NCBI GenBank assembly: GCA_040901705.1
Contig: JBBDYI010000074.1
Span: 1 to 6,757 of the forward strand
DNA: 6,757 nt
Reading direction: 5' to 3'
Origin: PLA5 sp040901705
GTDB taxonomy: Bacteria > Planctomycetota > Planctomycetia > Pirellulales > PLA5
Shown: in pieces, positions 5,446-6,757 of the stretch
How positions within the stretch are numbered: position 1 is the stretch's first letter
Layout of the letters: each line of letters opens with the position of its first letter
Program-made: the position numbers and the translations under genes
The notes under the pieces: model-generated
What the model was told of the DNA's origin: nothing
Databases searched by the model: none
Seen by the model: only the letters and a program-made list of their open reading frames with translations

Positions 5446-5607
5446 ATGATCGAGAATCCGTTTCAATCTCCGCAAACGGTCGAACTTTCGCCCACCGACC
5501 GCGTTTACGAGCCGCCGCTGCCCGGCGGTTGGCGACCGGGACTTCCTTTGACGGTGCTGTTGCTCGGGTCGCTGGCCTTGTTGGCGATCGCGTTCTTGCT
5601 GACGTGA
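5446..5607 (+). CDS. Small tail-anchored-type membrane protein (53 aa)
   Basis: The frame from the ATG at 5446 to the TGA at 5605-5607 encodes 53 residues. It begins MIENPFQSPQ, a variant of the 'NPYQSP' opening that I associate with small planctomycete membrane proteins. A short polar, Pro-rich stretch follows (about 11-32). A strongly hydrophobic helix at 33-52 (from LPLTVLLLGS to AIAFLL) runs almost to the last residue, so the protein would be held by its C-terminal end. No ribosome site is evident. It lies 81 bases after the TPR gene on the same strand and could share its transcript, though a separate unit is equally possible. The sequence order (polar start, Pro-rich linker, clean hydrophobic helix) favours a real gene over a shadow frame. 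Function unknown. Confidence 0.6.
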   Translation: MIENPFQSPQTVELSPTDRVYEPPLPGGWRPGLPLTVLLLGSLALLAIAFLLT

Positions 5608-5634
5608 TTGGCGAGGCGATACGCCGTGCGGACG

Positions 5635-5653
5635 GGACCGGCGATCTAGGTCC
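5635..5653. terminator. Weak hairpin between the small membrane gene and the helicase
   Basis: GGACC (5635-5639) pairs with GGTCC (5649-5653) around a nine-base loop, and an alternative pairing ACCGG with CCGGT (5637-5641 with 5652-5656) is possible. The stem is short and lacks a T-tract, so termination is only a weak suggestion. Confidence 0.25.
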
Positions 5654-5655
5654 GG

Positions 5656-5684
5656 TTGACGAAACTCTTTTGGGCAGCTAGCTT
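5656..5684 (+). promoter_or_regulatory. Weak candidate promoter for the helicase gene
   Basis: TTGACG (5656-5661) matches 5 of 6 bases of the -35 consensus. After 17 bases comes TAGCTT (5679-5684), which matches only 3 of 6 of the -10 box and lies within the palindrome AGCTAGCT. The position, about 64 bases before the start codon, is suitable. Confidence 0.3.
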
Positions 5685-5747
5685 TACGAATAGGGATTGT
5701 CGAATTAACCCAGACGTGGATTGTGTTGCTTGCCTACTGCCGAATCG

Positions 5748-6757
5748 ATGCGGTCGGACACGACGTTCGACCAGATGGACCTTTCCGATGAAATGCTCGC
5801 CGCCTTGAAGAAGGCCGGCTACGAGCAGCCCACGCCCGTCCAAGCGGGGTTGATTCCCCGTGCGCTGGAAGGGGTCGACATCATGGGCCAGGCCCGCACC
5901 GGGACGGGCAAGACCGCTGCGTTTGCGATTCCGATTCTCGAAGGCCTCCGCGACGGGAAAATCCGCGGCCCGCAAGCACTGGTGCTCGTACCCACGCGCG
6001 AATTGGCCGTTCAGGTCCGCGACGAGTTCGCGAAGCTGGCCGAGGGGCAGCGGGCGCGATCGGTGGCCCTGTACGGCGGCAAGCCGATTCGCCAGCAGAT
6101 CGAAAAAATCCGCGGCGGCGTCGAAGTGGCCATCGGAACGCCGGGCCGGTTGCTCGATCTGATGTCGCGCGGCGTACTGTTGCTCAACGACGTCGACATC
6201 ATCGTGCTCGACGAAGCGGACCGGATGCTCGACATCGGTTTTCGCCCGGACATCGAAAAAATTCTTCGCCGCGCGCCGACGGACCGCCAGACGCTGCTGC
6301 TGTCGGCGACGATTCCGCCGCCGGTCGAACGTTTGGCCCGGCGTTATATGGACGCTCCGGAAGTGATGAACTTCTCGCCGACGGAGATTTCCGGCGACAC
6401 GATCGATCAGTTTTACTTCACGGTCGACGGCGAGCGAAAGTTCGACTTGCTCGTGGCGCTCGTCGAACGAGAACAGCCCAAGCAGGCGATTATCTTCTGC
6501 CGCACCAAGCGCGGTGTCGACAAGGTGCATCACCGGCTGGCGCGAAAGCATCCCGAAGCCGAGTGCATCCACGGCGATCTGGCCCAGAACGTCCGCGACC
6601 GTGTGATGGCCGCATTTCGCGCCGGCAAAGTCCGCTACCTCGTCGCCACCGACGTCGTCGGCCGCGGCATCGACGTGTCGGGCATTTCGCACATCGTCAA
6701 TTACGACATTCCCCAGTTTTGCGACGACTACGTCCACCGGGTCGGCCGCACCGGACG
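5748..6757 (+). CDS. DEAD-box ATP-dependent RNA helicase (3' end cut by window)
   Basis: This frame encodes a DEAD-box RNA helicase, an ATP-driven enzyme that unwinds short RNA duplexes in ribosome assembly, RNA decay or cold adaptation. The visible 336 residues contain the motifs in order: F7 with GYEQPTPVQ (Q motif, 24-32), ARTGTGKT (motif I, 49-56), PTRELA (Ia, 82-87), GG (110-111), TPGR (Ib, 131-134), DEAD (II, 155-158), SAT (III, 186-188), IIFCRTK (IV, 248-254), ATDVVGRGID (V, 300-309) and HRVGRTG (VI, 330-336). All key catalytic residues are present. Motif V reads VVGRGID where many bacterial relatives have VAARGID. The frame is open at the right edge, so the end of RecA domain 2 and any C-terminal extension are missing. 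ATG 5748 keeps the conserved upstream Phe; in-frame TTG codons at 5721 and 5730 are less likely, and a stop lies at 5706-5708. No ribosome site is evident. The subfamily (RhlE- or CshA/DeaD-like) cannot be set without the tail. Confidence 0.96.
   Translation, partial: MRSDTTFDQMDLSDEMLAALKKAGYEQPTPVQAGLIPRALEGVDIMGQARTGTGKTAAFAIPILEGLRDGKIRGPQALVLVPTRELAVQVRDEFAKLAEGQRARSVALYGGKPIRQQIEKIRGGVEVAIGTPGRLLDLMSRGVLLLNDVDIIVLDEADRMLDIGFRPDIEKILRRAPTDRQTLLLSATIPPPVERLARRYMDAPEVMNFSPTEISGDTIDQFYFTVDGERKFDLLVALVEREQPKQAIIFCRTKRGVDKVHHRLARKHPEAECIHGDLAQNVRDRVMAAFRAGKVRYLVATDVVGRGIDVSGISHIVNYDIPQFCDDYVHRVGRTG

Noticed and set aside
5646..6737. Minus-strand open frame (about 363 codons) over the helicase
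   Set aside because: The plus strand carries every DEAD-box motif in order, so this frame is an antisense shadow.

Overview
The window reads as a chromosomal segment from a planctomycete, probably of the Pirellulales type. Four things suggest this: high GC with strong G/C preference at third codon positions; an outer-membrane protein resembling the planctomycete BBP7 beta-barrel family; a small membrane protein starting with an 'NPFQSP' signature common in small planctomycete proteins; and mostly weak or absent Shine-Dalgarno sequences. This placement comes from recalled family resemblance, not from a search.

Layout. A stand-alone LigD-type 3'-phosphoesterase-like gene lies on the minus strand at 52-438. 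A divergent intergenic region (439-752) holds a heptamer tandem array directly upstream of that gene, a good minus-strand promoter candidate, and a perfect 19-bp tandem duplication in front of the next gene. On the plus strand follow a secreted beta-barrel protein with two DxDxDG calcium-type motifs (753-2222), a strong stem-loop (2316-2347), and an unrecognised protein with a glycine-rich linker and a C-terminal zinc ribbon (about 2494-3204). A 657-base stretch without a convincing gene (3205-3861) carries nested inverted repeats, short direct repeats and a promoter candidate. It leads into a membrane-anchored TPR protein with a long low-complexity tail (3862-5364), a 53-residue tail-anchored-type membrane protein (5446-5607), and a DEAD-box RNA helicase (5748 to the window edge, cut at motif VI).

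The genes do not form an obvious single pathway. Two are linked to nucleic acids (phosphoesterase, RNA helicase) and three to the envelope (barrel, TPR protein, small membrane protein). Gaps of roughly 80 to 660 bases, with hairpins and promoter-like sites between genes, suggest mostly separate transcription units. The TPR gene and the small membrane-protein gene are close enough to share a transcript. I found no CRISPR array, tRNA, rRNA, transposase or phage gene, and no clear new multi-gene system. The most unusual items are the heptamer array in the phosphoesterase leader, the nested inverted-repeat element after the zinc-ribbon gene, and the small membrane protein.
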